Positions 44,380-52,291 of a DNA stretch of 64,000 nt are shown piece by piece (the first letter of the stretch is position 1; each line of letters starts with the position of its first letter). The notes under the pieces were generated by a model. That model ran no database searches, was not told the DNA's origin, and was given only the letters and a program-made list of their open reading frames with translations. This stretch comes from Roseiflexus sp034432635. Its GTDB lineage: Bacteria > Chloroflexota > Chloroflexia > Chloroflexales > Roseiflexaceae. The stretch lies in NCBI GenBank assembly GCA_034432635.1, contig DAOUBK010000061.1, positions 23,685 to 87,684 on the forward strand, written 5' to 3'. The position numbers and the translations under genes were made by a program.

Positions 44380-45045
44380 ATGTATGTGGTGATTGTCGCG
44401 AATGCTCCGTTGTTATCGCTCGACCCCTACCGTTCGCTGATCACCGATGCTGATGTGGTGATTGCTGCCGATGGCGGTGCAAATGCGATGGCAGAAGCGC
44501 GCCTTCGTCCATCGCTGGTGATCGGCGATCTCGACTCGCTCGACGATGCGCGGCTGGCGGCGCTGGCGGCGGATGGCGTCGAACTGCGCCGCTTCCCGCG
44601 CGAAAAGGACGAAACCGACCTGGAACTGGCGTTGCTGCATGCCGTAGCCATCGGCGCAGAGCGGATCGACATCCTCGGCGCCCTTGGCGGGCGCTGGGAC
44701 CATACCTTCGCCAATGTCGCCATGCTGGCCATGCCTGAACTGCAAAGACGACAGGTACGCCTGATCGACGAGCAGCAACGCCTCTTCCTGGTGCGCGATC
44801 AGGCGACGCTCGACGGTTCCCCCGGCGACACCCTCTCGCTCCTGCCGCTGACGCCAGCGGTACACGGGATCACCACCCGCGGTTTGTTCTACGCGCTGAA
44901 CGATGCAACGCTTTACTTCGAGCGCGCCCGCGGTGTCAGCAATATTTTGATCGATCCACCGGGGTTCGTTTCACTGCGCGAGGGGCTGCTCCTGGTCGTG
45001 CAGCACGACGATCGCGGCGCATTGCAGTGGAACGTTGGGCGTTGA
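44380..45045 (+). CDS. thiN: thiamine pyrophosphokinase
   Basis: The 221-residue enzyme makes thiamine diphosphate from thiamine and ATP. Motifs are ADGGAN (near residue 32), GDLDSL (about 48-53), KDETDLELAL (about 80-89) and GGRWDHTFAN (about 106-115). The ATG is preceded by AGGAAAG and follows the FAH stop by seven bases. Its last codons (WNVGR) fall inside a short copy of the CAACG heptamer repeat, so the natural C terminus may have been altered. Confidence 0.85.
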   Translation: MYVVIVANAPLLSLDPYRSLITDADVVIAADGGANAMAEARLRPSLVIGDLDSLDDARLAALAADGVELRRFPREKDETDLELALLHAVAIGAERIDILGALGGRWDHTFANVAMLAMPELQRRQVRLIDEQQRLFLVRDQATLDGSPGDTLSLLPLTPAVHGITTRGLFYALNDATLYFERARGVSNILIDPPGFVSLREGLLLVVQHDDRGALQWNVGR

Positions 45046-45244
45046 AGGTTTCAGGCTCATTGTGAGCCGTCATTCTGGTGCGCGGTGCGTCTTCCATCGC
45101 GCCGCACCTGCTTGCAGCGTGGCGGTTTGTCTGGAAGCCGAGTGGCTGACCGGTGCATCGTCCAGACTGGATGGATGCACCGACGCCACTCCTGCCCATG
45201 CAGCGCGTGGTCGCCGATCCGGTCGTTGGCGGGAGCGTGCCTGT

Positions 45245-45544
45245 TCACTGCGACGCTGCGAACATACTCCGCACTCGCGCTACATACTCTTCGATGACCG
45301 CGCGCATATCGGCGATATTTTCACGGATCTGCGCTCTGGGGTCGATCTCCTGACTGTCCTCGGCTGGCACAAGGATCCACATTGCCAGGTACAACAGCGT
45401 GCCAAACCCGTTGAGCAGCGCAAGAAACAGAAACCCCAAACGTACAAACACGGGATCGATGTTCATTGCGCGTGCCACACCGGTAGCGACGCCGCCGAGA
45501 ATACGCTCGCTGCGTATGCGTCGAAGTGGTCGAGTTTCCATCAT
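45245..45544 (-). CDS. PspC-domain protein
   Basis: The 99-residue protein has the PspC core (about 10-65): LRRIRSERILGGVATGVARA, followed by NIDPVFVRLGFLFLALLNGFGTLLYLAMWILVP (quoted with the hydrophobic stretch about 30-58). PspC proteins sense membrane stress in other bacteria. The C terminus is charged and helical. ATG 45541 is an equally likely start. No other psp gene is near. Confidence 0.82.
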   Translation of the reverse strand: MMETRPLRRIRSERILGGVATGVARAMNIDPVFVRLGFLFLALLNGFGTLLYLAMWILVPAEDSQEIDPRAQIRENIADMRAVIEEYVARVRSMFAASQ

Positions 45545-45639
45545 CCATCACCGCGCGGACGGTACAATACCCTTGCTCGAACCGTAGCCTGCGCACTCCT
45601 TTCCGCTCATTACGACGCGACTGAGCCGGTGAATGTTGC

Positions 45640-46032
45640 ATAGCGACCTATCTCGTCATTCTGCGCGAACCTTACCTGAGCCGCATTCTGAGGAGTGTTA
45701 AGACCATCGAGTCGCAGTTTCTGCGGGTGCGCACCGCGCCGTATGGTTGTGTCGCCGCCGGTGATCGATTGCTCCTGAAGCGTTCCGGCGGACCGGTAGT
45801 TGCAACCGCGCGGATTGCGAATGTGATGCTCTACGATAACCTGACGCCAGCGCGTGTCGCAGCATTGATCGATCAGTATGCCGCCGGGCTGTGTTTGGAT
45901 GACAACATACTCGACCGGGCGCAGCGCAGCCGCTATGCTGTCCTTATCTGGTTGATCGACGTCGCCCCGATTGAGCATCCACCATTCCTAAACAAGCGCG
46001 ATCGCCGCGCATGGGTCGTGCTCGAAAGTTGA
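45640..46032 (+). CDS. ASCH-domain protein without a standard start codon
   Basis: Reading from 45625 there is one open frame to 46032 that encodes an ASCH-like fold (RNA-binding, PUA-related). It begins ATYLVILREPYLSRILRSVK, then TIESQF; further on it reads APYGCVAAGDRLLLKRSGGP and VVATARIANVMLY, and ends WVVLES. The KTIE pattern matches the ASCH core. The first in-frame GTG (45727) falls too late and would remove it. The nearest ATG (45633) is out of frame by one base; a single-base slip would give M-L-H-(A)TYLVIL. Either a rare ATA/ATT start is used, or the gene carries a start-proximal frameshift. Confidence 0.6.
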   Translation: MATYLVILREPYLSRILRSVKTIESQFLRVRTAPYGCVAAGDRLLLKRSGGPVVATARIANVMLYDNLTPARVAALIDQYAAGLCLDDNILDRAQRSRYAVLIWLIDVAPIEHPPFLNKRDRRAWVVLES

Positions 46033-46057
46033 CGCAGTGCAGCGAAAATGTTACCAT
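46029..46057 (+). promoter_or_regulatory. promoter of sucC
   Basis: TTGACG (46029-46034), a 17-base spacer and TACCAT (46052-46057) lie 40 bases before sucC. Confidence 0.5.
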
Positions 46058-46096
46058 TCTGCGCAAGTTACGCACGAGTAGGGAGAGGAACAGGCG

Positions 46097-47236
46097 ATGA
46101 AGCTGCACGAGTATCAGGCACGCGACATCCTGGCGCGCTACGGCATACCGGTGACCGGCGGTGGTGTGGCTACAACACCGGCGGAGGCATGTGCAATTGC
46201 GGAACAGATTGGCAGTCGCGTCGTTGTCAAGGCACAGGTCTTTGTCGGAGGGCGGGGCAAGGCAGGCGGCGTCAAACTTGCCGATACCCCAGAACAGGCG
46301 GAGCAGGTCGCAAGCCAGATCCTGGGCATGAACATCAAGGGATTGACCGTCGAGAAAGTGCTGGTTGCCGAAGCCATCACCTACGAGCGTGAAATCTATT
46401 TGGGCGCGATTATGGATCGCGCCTCACGCCGAATCGTGATGATGGCATCGGCTGAAGGTGGCGTTGAAATTGAAGAAGTCGCCAGAACCAAACCAGAGGC
46501 GATCGTCAAAGTCGCGGCGCACCCGATGATGGGATTGCTCGACTTCCAGGCGCGCGACCTTGCGTATGGCATTGGATTGACCGATGGCAAACAGGCGCGC
46601 CAGTTTGCGCAGATTGCGACGGCGCTCTACCGCGCCTATATGGATGTCGATGCGTCTCTGGCGGAGATTAACCCGCTGGTCGTGCGCGCCGATGGCTCGC
46701 TTCAGGCGCTCGACTCGAAGATTGTGCTGGACGATAGCGGGTTGTTTCGTCACCCCGACCTCGAAGCGATGCGCGACTCGTCGGATGAGCCGGAAGCCGA
46801 ACAGCGTGCCCGTGAGGCTGGCATCACCTACATCAAACTCGACGGCAATATCGGCTGCATGGTGAACGGCGCCGGTCTGGCGATGGCAACGATGGATGTC
46901 GTCAAACTGTACGGCGGTGAACCCGCCAACTTCCTCGACATCGGCGGCGGCGCAAGTAAAGAAAAGGTCAAAGCCGCGCTCCAGATCATCCTCTCTGATC
47001 CGAACGTCAAAGCGGTGATGTTCAACATCTTCGGCGGCATCACCCGTGTCGATGAAGTGGCAAAGGGTATTGTCGCCGCCCTCGAAGAGGTCAGCACTGA
47101 TGTTCCCATGATTGCGCGACTGGTCGGCACGAACGAGGAGGAAGGTCGGCGCATTCTGGCGGAGTCGGCGCTGATACCGGCAGCGACGCTGGCGGAAGCG
47201 GCGGAGAAGGCGGTTCAGGCGGCGCGATCATGGTAA
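46097..47236 (+). CDS. sucC: succinyl-CoA synthetase beta subunit
   Basis: The 379-residue ATP-grasp subunit starts at MKLHEYQARDILARYGIPV, with GGGAGAGG before the ATG. It forms succinyl-CoA from succinate, CoA and ATP/GTP with the alpha subunit. VVKAQVFVGGRGKAGGVKLA is the nucleotide region and NGAGLAMATMDVVKLYGG with LDIGGGASKEKV is the C-terminal ligase part. Length is close to the usual 380-390. The partner sucD is not in the window next to it. A bidirectional terminator follows at 47253-47284. Confidence 0.92.
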   Translation: MKLHEYQARDILARYGIPVTGGGVATTPAEACAIAEQIGSRVVVKAQVFVGGRGKAGGVKLADTPEQAEQVASQILGMNIKGLTVEKVLVAEAITYEREIYLGAIMDRASRRIVMMASAEGGVEIEEVARTKPEAIVKVAAHPMMGLLDFQARDLAYGIGLTDGKQARQFAQIATALYRAYMDVDASLAEINPLVVRADGSLQALDSKIVLDDSGLFRHPDLEAMRDSSDEPEAEQRAREAGITYIKLDGNIGCMVNGAGLAMATMDVVKLYGGEPANFLDIGGGASKEKVKAALQIILSDPNVKAVMFNIFGGITRVDEVAKGIVAALEEVSTDVPMIARLVGTNEEEGRRILAESALIPAATLAEAAEKAVQAARSW

Positions 47237-47252
47237 GCCGGTAGTCGTCGTG

Positions 47253-47284
47253 CGGTCGAGACGTGGCGTATCACGTCCCGACCG
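47253..47284. terminator. bidirectional terminator between sucC and the DUF262 gene
   Basis: CGGTCG-A-GACGTG (47253-47265) pairs with CACGTC-C-CGACCG (47272-47284) around GCGTAT. It lies in the 50-base convergent gap. Confidence 0.65.
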
Positions 47285-47286
47285 GA

Positions 47287-49011
47287 TCACGTTGATCGCT
47301 GGCGCGCATCCATCTGCGACAATCGCCAGATTGCCGTTGCCAGGCGCGCCATTTGCCGCTGACGTTCCGCCAGACGATCCACAGTCCAGTTCTCGTTCTG
47401 CTCCGCCACCTCACGCGTTAGCCGGATAGCGCTCTGCATATACACCGGTTTCTTCTCGCCGAAGGGCTTATTCACCGCCAGGCGATTGAGTGATGCTTCC
47501 AGCAAAGTTAGATTGCCGAGACGATAGATCCATTCGTCGATTGGTTCATTATCGAAATGTTCCCAGCCATCCGACGAGTTTTCCGGTAAGATATGCTCCA
47601 GTGAGTATGCTGGATTATCCATATCGTAATGATTGTTCGATATCTGTTCTTCGAGCATAAAAAGAATATAGCGTGCAACCTGGCGGTTACGTGAGGAAGT
47701 TGTTCGTAGCACTTTGTTGGCGAAGGCGTTACGAAATGTTTCATCATCGACATAAACCGGCGCGAGCGCGCGTATAACATCGGAAGACTGCTTCAGACCC
47801 CCCTTGCTGATGCGCTGCGCAATATCGTTGTACACCCGCTCCTGCTCATGGGTCAACATATTGCCGATAACATTGTAACGAAATGAAACAATACTGACAG
47901 CCCGCAGGATTTCGGTAAAGTCCTTCTCATCGAATGTACGATATGCGGCAAGTAGCAGCGACCATGGCTGGCGCACACTGAACATTCGGAGTTCGCGCAC
48001 ATATCGACGCTGTGGATCGGTCCATAGCCGATCTTCCAGGTTTGCAAGTGCAGCGTAGACTGGAGCATCAAGCTCCATACGTCGCAGAAGATCAAACACC
48101 TGACCTCTATCCGGCGTTACCTGACGAATAACTTTGAAGAGTTCAGACTCGCGCACAAGGCGCTCACGACTGTTCCAATGCGTTCGTAAAAAGGCGGGGA
48201 AGCTTTCACTTCCGAGTTGATCGATCATCCGATTCCAGCGTCGTTCCAGTGCTTCTATCTCTGTTTCATGCGCTCCACTCTGGTAGATCACCGAAAAGAG
48301 ATGATTTTTGAGAAGGTCAGTGGGTGAGAGGCGAATACCGCGTGCATTGAGCGTCTCAAAGACCTTGAAAGCGTTGAGTTCATCATTAACGGTTATAACC
48401 GTAAAGAAAAGTTTATCGGCTACATCGCTCAAAAACCTTGCCAAATGAGCACCATCCTGGTGTATAGCGTATTCTTCGGTGACCCTGCTGTAGAACCACT
48501 CAAAACCTCGTCGCAATAAATGCTCTGACGACCTTAACCCACGTTGTGGCAGTGGTTGTAAAGGCACCAGTCGGTCACGGTAGAATGCATCATTGTTCCG
48601 GTTGAGCGTCAACTTGGTCTGAGGAACGAGCGTAACTGGGTCCAGATACCCGATAAAACTGTTCCTCAACTGTTCTGCACGACGACGGTTGTCCTCCGGT
48701 TGAATGTTGCGTTGCGCCAGATCATCGAGACATTTCAGCACCGCGAGCGCCAGCAGGCTCAATGTCGTTAGACGCTGCTGCCCATCGATAATGTTGAAAC
48801 GCTTCTGATCCTGCGTTTGCAGCACCAGATATCCCATGTAGTGCGCCGGTTCGGCGCCGTTCAGGGTGTTGACGATATCCTGCCACAGGTCTTCCCATTC
48901 GTCCTGTGTCCAGCTATAGTCTCGCTGAAAGAGCGGCACGTGATAGGTCAGTCCGTTTCCCAGCAACTGCCGTAGCGTCATATTGGCAGTGTTGAAATTG
49001 ATGACAGACAT
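47287..49011 (-). CDS. single-chain GmrSD-type (DUF262/DUF1524) modification-dependent restriction-like protein
   Basis: The 574-residue protein starts at ATG 49011, after GGGAGGAACGATA. The DUF262 part (about 1-300) has the ParB-like motifs FQRDYSW (28-34) and FNIIDGQQRL (72-81). The DUF1524 HNH-like part holds EHILPENSSDG with His473 and LGNLTLLEASLNRLAVNKPF. GmrSD enzymes cut glucosylated or otherwise modified DNA and act as phage defence. GC content is visibly lower than the flanking genes, which suggests horizontal acquisition. No modification gene or other defence gene is adjacent. Confidence 0.83.
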   Translation of the reverse strand: MSVINFNTANMTLRQLLGNGLTYHVPLFQRDYSWTQDEWEDLWQDIVNTLNGAEPAHYMGYLVLQTQDQKRFNIIDGQQRLTTLSLLALAVLKCLDDLAQRNIQPEDNRRRAEQLRNSFIGYLDPVTLVPQTKLTLNRNNDAFYRDRLVPLQPLPQRGLRSSEHLLRRGFEWFYSRVTEEYAIHQDGAHLARFLSDVADKLFFTVITVNDELNAFKVFETLNARGIRLSPTDLLKNHLFSVIYQSGAHETEIEALERRWNRMIDQLGSESFPAFLRTHWNSRERLVRESELFKVIRQVTPDRGQVFDLLRRMELDAPVYAALANLEDRLWTDPQRRYVRELRMFSVRQPWSLLLAAYRTFDEKDFTEILRAVSIVSFRYNVIGNMLTHEQERVYNDIAQRISKGGLKQSSDVIRALAPVYVDDETFRNAFANKVLRTTSSRNRQVARYILFMLEEQISNNHYDMDNPAYSLEHILPENSSDGWEHFDNEPIDEWIYRLGNLTLLEASLNRLAVNKPFGEKKPVYMQSAIRLTREVAEQNENWTVDRLAERQRQMARLATAIWRLSQMDARQRST

Positions 49012-49149
49012 TATCGTTCCTCCCATCTGCATGGAGGGCAGGATGTGGTATGATTACGATCTCAGGTCACGTGGTGTATCCGGACATCGCTGCGTGATCG
49101 ATCCAGTAGTGATCTATCGCGTCGTTAGTGTACCATACGAGGCTTATTC

Positions 49150-50124
49150 ATGGCGCGTAAGCGTGCTCTCATTACCGGTATCACCGGGCAAGACGGATCG
49201 TATCTGGCAGAGTTCCTGCTCGAACAGGGGTATGAGGTTGTCGGTATGATCCGGCGCTCCAGCACGGTCAACTTCGAGCGTATCCGGCATATTCAGGATC
49301 GGGTGATACTGATCCCCGGCGATCTGCTCGATGAAGTCTCGCTCATCCATATGCTGCGCGAGCATCGCCCCACCGAAGTCTATAATCTGGCTGCCCAGAG
49401 TTTTGTTCAGACATCATTCTCACAACCGGTCTTTACCGGCGAGGTGACGGCGCTCGGAGTCACGCGCCTGCTCGATGCTATTCGGATCGTCGATCCTGAG
49501 ATACGCTTCTACCAGGCCAGTTCATCCGAGATGTTCGGCAAAGTCGTCGAGACGCCGCAACGCGAGACGACGCCGTTCTATCCGCGTTCGCCGTATGGTG
49601 TCGCAAAGGTCTACGGGCACTGGATTACGGTCAACTACCGCGAAAGTTATGGCATGCACGCCAGCAGCGGCATTCTGTTCAACCACGAATCGCCGCGTCG
49701 TGGTCTCGAGTTCGTGACGCGCAAAATCTCACACGGCGTTGCACGCATTGCGCTCGGTCTCGATCGGGAACTGCGCCTGGGCAACCTTGATGCGCAGCGC
49801 GACTGGGGGTACGCTGGCGATTATGTGCGCGCGATGTGGCTGATGCTCCAGCAAGATCAACCCGGCGATTACGTTGTGGCAACCGGACAGACGCACTCGG
49901 TGCGGCGGTTCTGTGAACTGGCATTCGCGCATGTGGGGTTGGATTATCGTGATTATGTCGTGGTCGATGAGCGATTTTTCCGTCCTGCCGAGGTTGATCT
50001 GCTGGTTGGCGATCCTTCCCGCGCCCGCGAGAAACTGAGATGGAAGCCGGAAGTCTCTTTCGAGCAACTGGTCGAGATGATGGTCGAGGCTGACCTCCGC
50101 ATGCTGCGTGGAGCGAAGGAATAG
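49150..50124 (+). CDS. gmd: GDP-mannose 4,6-dehydratase
   Basis: The 324-residue extended SDR makes GDP-4-keto-6-deoxymannose from GDP-mannose. The N terminus RALITGITGQDGSYLAEFLL has the GxxGxxG NADP site. The catalytic Tyr149/Lys153 pair is in PRSPYGVAKVYGH, with Ser/Thr in ASSSEMFG. NHESPRRGLEFVTRKI is a Gmd signature. GAGG at a short distance precedes the ATG. It may feed fucose or rhamnose synthesis; no partner gene is adjacent. Confidence 0.88.
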   Translation: MARKRALITGITGQDGSYLAEFLLEQGYEVVGMIRRSSTVNFERIRHIQDRVILIPGDLLDEVSLIHMLREHRPTEVYNLAAQSFVQTSFSQPVFTGEVTALGVTRLLDAIRIVDPEIRFYQASSSEMFGKVVETPQRETTPFYPRSPYGVAKVYGHWITVNYRESYGMHASSGILFNHESPRRGLEFVTRKISHGVARIALGLDRELRLGNLDAQRDWGYAGDYVRAMWLMLQQDQPGDYVVATGQTHSVRRFCELAFAHVGLDYRDYVVVDERFFRPAEVDLLVGDPSRAREKLRWKPEVSFEQLVEMMVEADLRMLRGAKE

Positions 50125-50279
50125 CGGGCTATTATTCTTCCGGGTCCTTATCGACGCACGGTTTTCTCCGGCGCTCCCGGCGTCGCTCTGGTCGGGTACG
50201 TGTATCTCCAGAAACAAGGACGTGCGGTTGAGCAGGATACAGCGAGCGACGTCGTGAGGCTGCCTATGTTCGTGGCGCC

Positions 50280-50909
50280 CTATTTCTTTGTGTGCTTCAA
50301 CTGATCGGCATAGATCCGATCGAGCCGGTTCATCTCACGCACGGCAATCGTCTCGATGAAGCGCGGCATATCGCGTACCGGCAGGACTGCCTTGTAGCCA
50401 ACGCGAAGGAACCGGTGAATGTCGCTCATGCCGAGCATATCTGCAAGCCCGCGCGTGCGGTCCAGCGCAATGCCCATCAACGGGTTGCGCGTCAGGCGCG
50501 CGACATTGTAGAGCGATTGGCGCACCAGTTCGATCTGGCGTCCTCGATCGGCATAATTGTCTGCCAGGCGATAGGCGCGTTCATACATCTCCATATCGAA
50601 ATCCAGCGGCGCTCCCATTGCGATTAACTGCTCTACAACCTCCTCGTCCAGGCGATTGGTCAGGTCGAGCAATTCGAGTACCTGCTCGACATCACGAATA
50701 ACCACGCCGGGGAAACTCTGGACGAGCAGGTGGAGACGGCGTGCCTGCGCATCACGCGCGCTGAAATCGCGCGGACCGTACAGTTCGGTAAAAAAGAACT
50801 CGCCAACTAACCGATACTGCGGTTCGGAGGCGAGGTCTGCATAATCACGACGGAGTCGGTCGGATTGCAATGCCTGAAGCGTAACCCGATACGGTGCACG
50901 GTGTGGCAT
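50280..50909 (-). CDS. uncharacterised helical protein (FFxxELYG motif)
   Basis: The 209-residue protein is rich in Arg/Asp/Leu helices and carries the motif GEFFFTELYGPRDFSARDAQ (about 36-55). It resembles the FFLEELY-motif family, which has no known function. No membrane segment or signal peptide is present. It lies between the aminotransferase (about 37 bases upstream) and gmd. A short upstream GGTACC hints at no clear ribosome site. Confidence 0.6.
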   Translation of the reverse strand: MPHRAPYRVTLQALQSDRLRRDYADLASEPQYRLVGEFFFTELYGPRDFSARDAQARRLHLLVQSFPGVVIRDVEQVLELLDLTNRLDEEVVEQLIAMGAPLDFDMEMYERAYRLADNYADRGRQIELVRQSLYNVARLTRNPLMGIALDRTRGLADMLGMSDIHRFLRVGYKAVLPVRDMPRFIETIAVREMNRLDRIYADQLKHTKK

Positions 50910-50946
50910 GGTACCAGATGTTCGCGGAGCAATACCCCGCGCCTTG

Positions 50947-52275
50947 CTAAGACGCCAGCGCTTCTGCGAAGATGCACACAGCGTCGCGAATCTGCTGTTC
51001 CTCGACGATTAACGGCGGAATGAAACGGATGACGTTGTCGTATGGTCCGCAGGTCAACAGGAGCAATCCCCGATCGCGGCATGCCGTCACAATGTGTTTT
51101 GCCAGCGCAGTATCGGGTGTATTATCCGCCGCCGTCAGCTCGACGCCAATCATCAACCCTATCCCGCGCACATCGCCGATCGATGGAAACTGCGCTTTGA
51201 GCCGCAGCAGTTCTGTTTTCAACAACGCGCCCTGACGCGCCGCATTTTCGACCATGCGCTCGTCACGCATTGCCCGAATTGTGGCGACTGCCGCAGCACA
51301 TGCAACTGCATTACCTCCGTAGGTGCCGCCATGCGACCCTGGCTGCCAGCGTTCCATGATGACGCGCCGTGCAATAATACCAGAAAGCGGAAGTCCTGAT
51401 GCAATCCCTTTGGCAACCGTCAGAATGTCCGGCACGATACCGAAGTGTTCGATGGCGAAGAAACGACCGGTACGCCCGAACCCGCTCTGCACCTCGTCCA
51501 CGATCAGGAGTATCCCATACCGGTCGCAGATACGTCGCAATCCCTGAAGAAACGAGACCGGCGGGACGATATAGCCGCCCTCGCCGAGCACCGGTTCGAC
51601 CAGTATCGCCGCCACATCCTCCGGTGTCGTCTGAGTATGCAACATGTGTTCGATCTGATGGAGTGGATTACCGCAGCATCCCAGGTCATCGGGCGCTGCA
51701 CCGGAGATGGCTACCGTGTCGGCGCCGGCTGCGCGGGCGATGGCGCAGCGGTAGCACGCAGCATACGGCGCGAAATGCACTCCTGCGGGCAACGGCGCGA
51801 CTCGATGGCGATATTTCCCCTTGCTGCTGGTGAGCGCCATTGCGCCTGCGGTGCGCCCGTGGAAGCCGCCATCGAACGCGATAATGTCGCTGCGCCCCGT
51901 CGCCTGACGCGCCAGTTTGACCGCTCCTTCGACCGCCTCTGCACCGCTATTGCTGAAAAAGAAACTGTCGAGTTCTGGAGGCGCAATGGTGCGCAGTTCG
52001 GCAACCAGTTCGAGCATCGGGCGGTGATAGACGATGTTTGCCTGCCCGTGCAGCAGCAGACCGGCCTGCTCGCGGATCGCCTGCACCACGCGCAGATGGC
52101 AGTGCCCCGTGTTTGTCACACCGATGCCGCAGGTGAAATCGAGGTAGCGTCGCCCTTCGACATCGTACAGATAGACCCCTTCGCCGCGCTCAACGAGGAT
52201 ATCGCTGTAGCGCGCCCAGACAGGCGACAGATACGCTGTCTGTTCGATCAGCGACATTGCCGGTAGTGTTGTCAT
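50947..52275 (-). CDS. class III PLP aminotransferase (acetylornithine/4-aminobutyrate type)
   Basis: The 442-residue enzyme starts at ATG 52275, after AAGGAG. Asp260 in LLIVDEVQSGFGRTG and Lys289 in LTVAKGIASGLPLSG are the PLP ligands. TCGIGVTNTGHCH and SNSGAEAVEGAVKLAR complete the core. A Cys-rich insertion (about residues 171-205) carries CYRC and CCG. The family transfers amino groups to or from terminal carbons (acetylornithine, GABA). It lies 16 bases after the giant TPR gene in the same direction. Confidence 0.85.
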   Translation of the reverse strand: MTTLPAMSLIEQTAYLSPVWARYSDILVERGEGVYLYDVEGRRYLDFTCGIGVTNTGHCHLRVVQAIREQAGLLLHGQANIVYHRPMLELVAELRTIAPPELDSFFFSNSGAEAVEGAVKLARQATGRSDIIAFDGGFHGRTAGAMALTSSKGKYRHRVAPLPAGVHFAPYAACYRCAIARAAGADTVAISGAAPDDLGCCGNPLHQIEHMLHTQTTPEDVAAILVEPVLGEGGYIVPPVSFLQGLRRICDRYGILLIVDEVQSGFGRTGRFFAIEHFGIVPDILTVAKGIASGLPLSGIIARRVIMERWQPGSHGGTYGGNAVACAAAVATIRAMRDERMVENAARQGALLKTELLRLKAQFPSIGDVRGIGLMIGVELTAADNTPDTALAKHIVTACRDRGLLLLTCGPYDNVIRFIPPLIVEEQQIRDAVCIFAEALAS

Positions 52276-52291
52276 TGCAGGACTCCTTTGT

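Noticed and set aside
45035..45643. Long plus-strand frame of 202 residues
   Set aside because: It is antisense to the PspC gene and shows no ribosome site or protein pattern.
45727..46032. GTG 45727 as the start of the ASCH protein
   Set aside because: It would remove the conserved KTIE segment of the ASCH fold, which is encoded upstream in the same frame.
47237..47286. sucD next to sucC
   Set aside because: Only a terminator and a convergent restriction gene follow; the alpha subunit gene is not here.
51445..52266. 273-residue plus-strand frame
   Set aside because: Shadow of the class III aminotransferase on the minus strand, which has intact catalytic residues.
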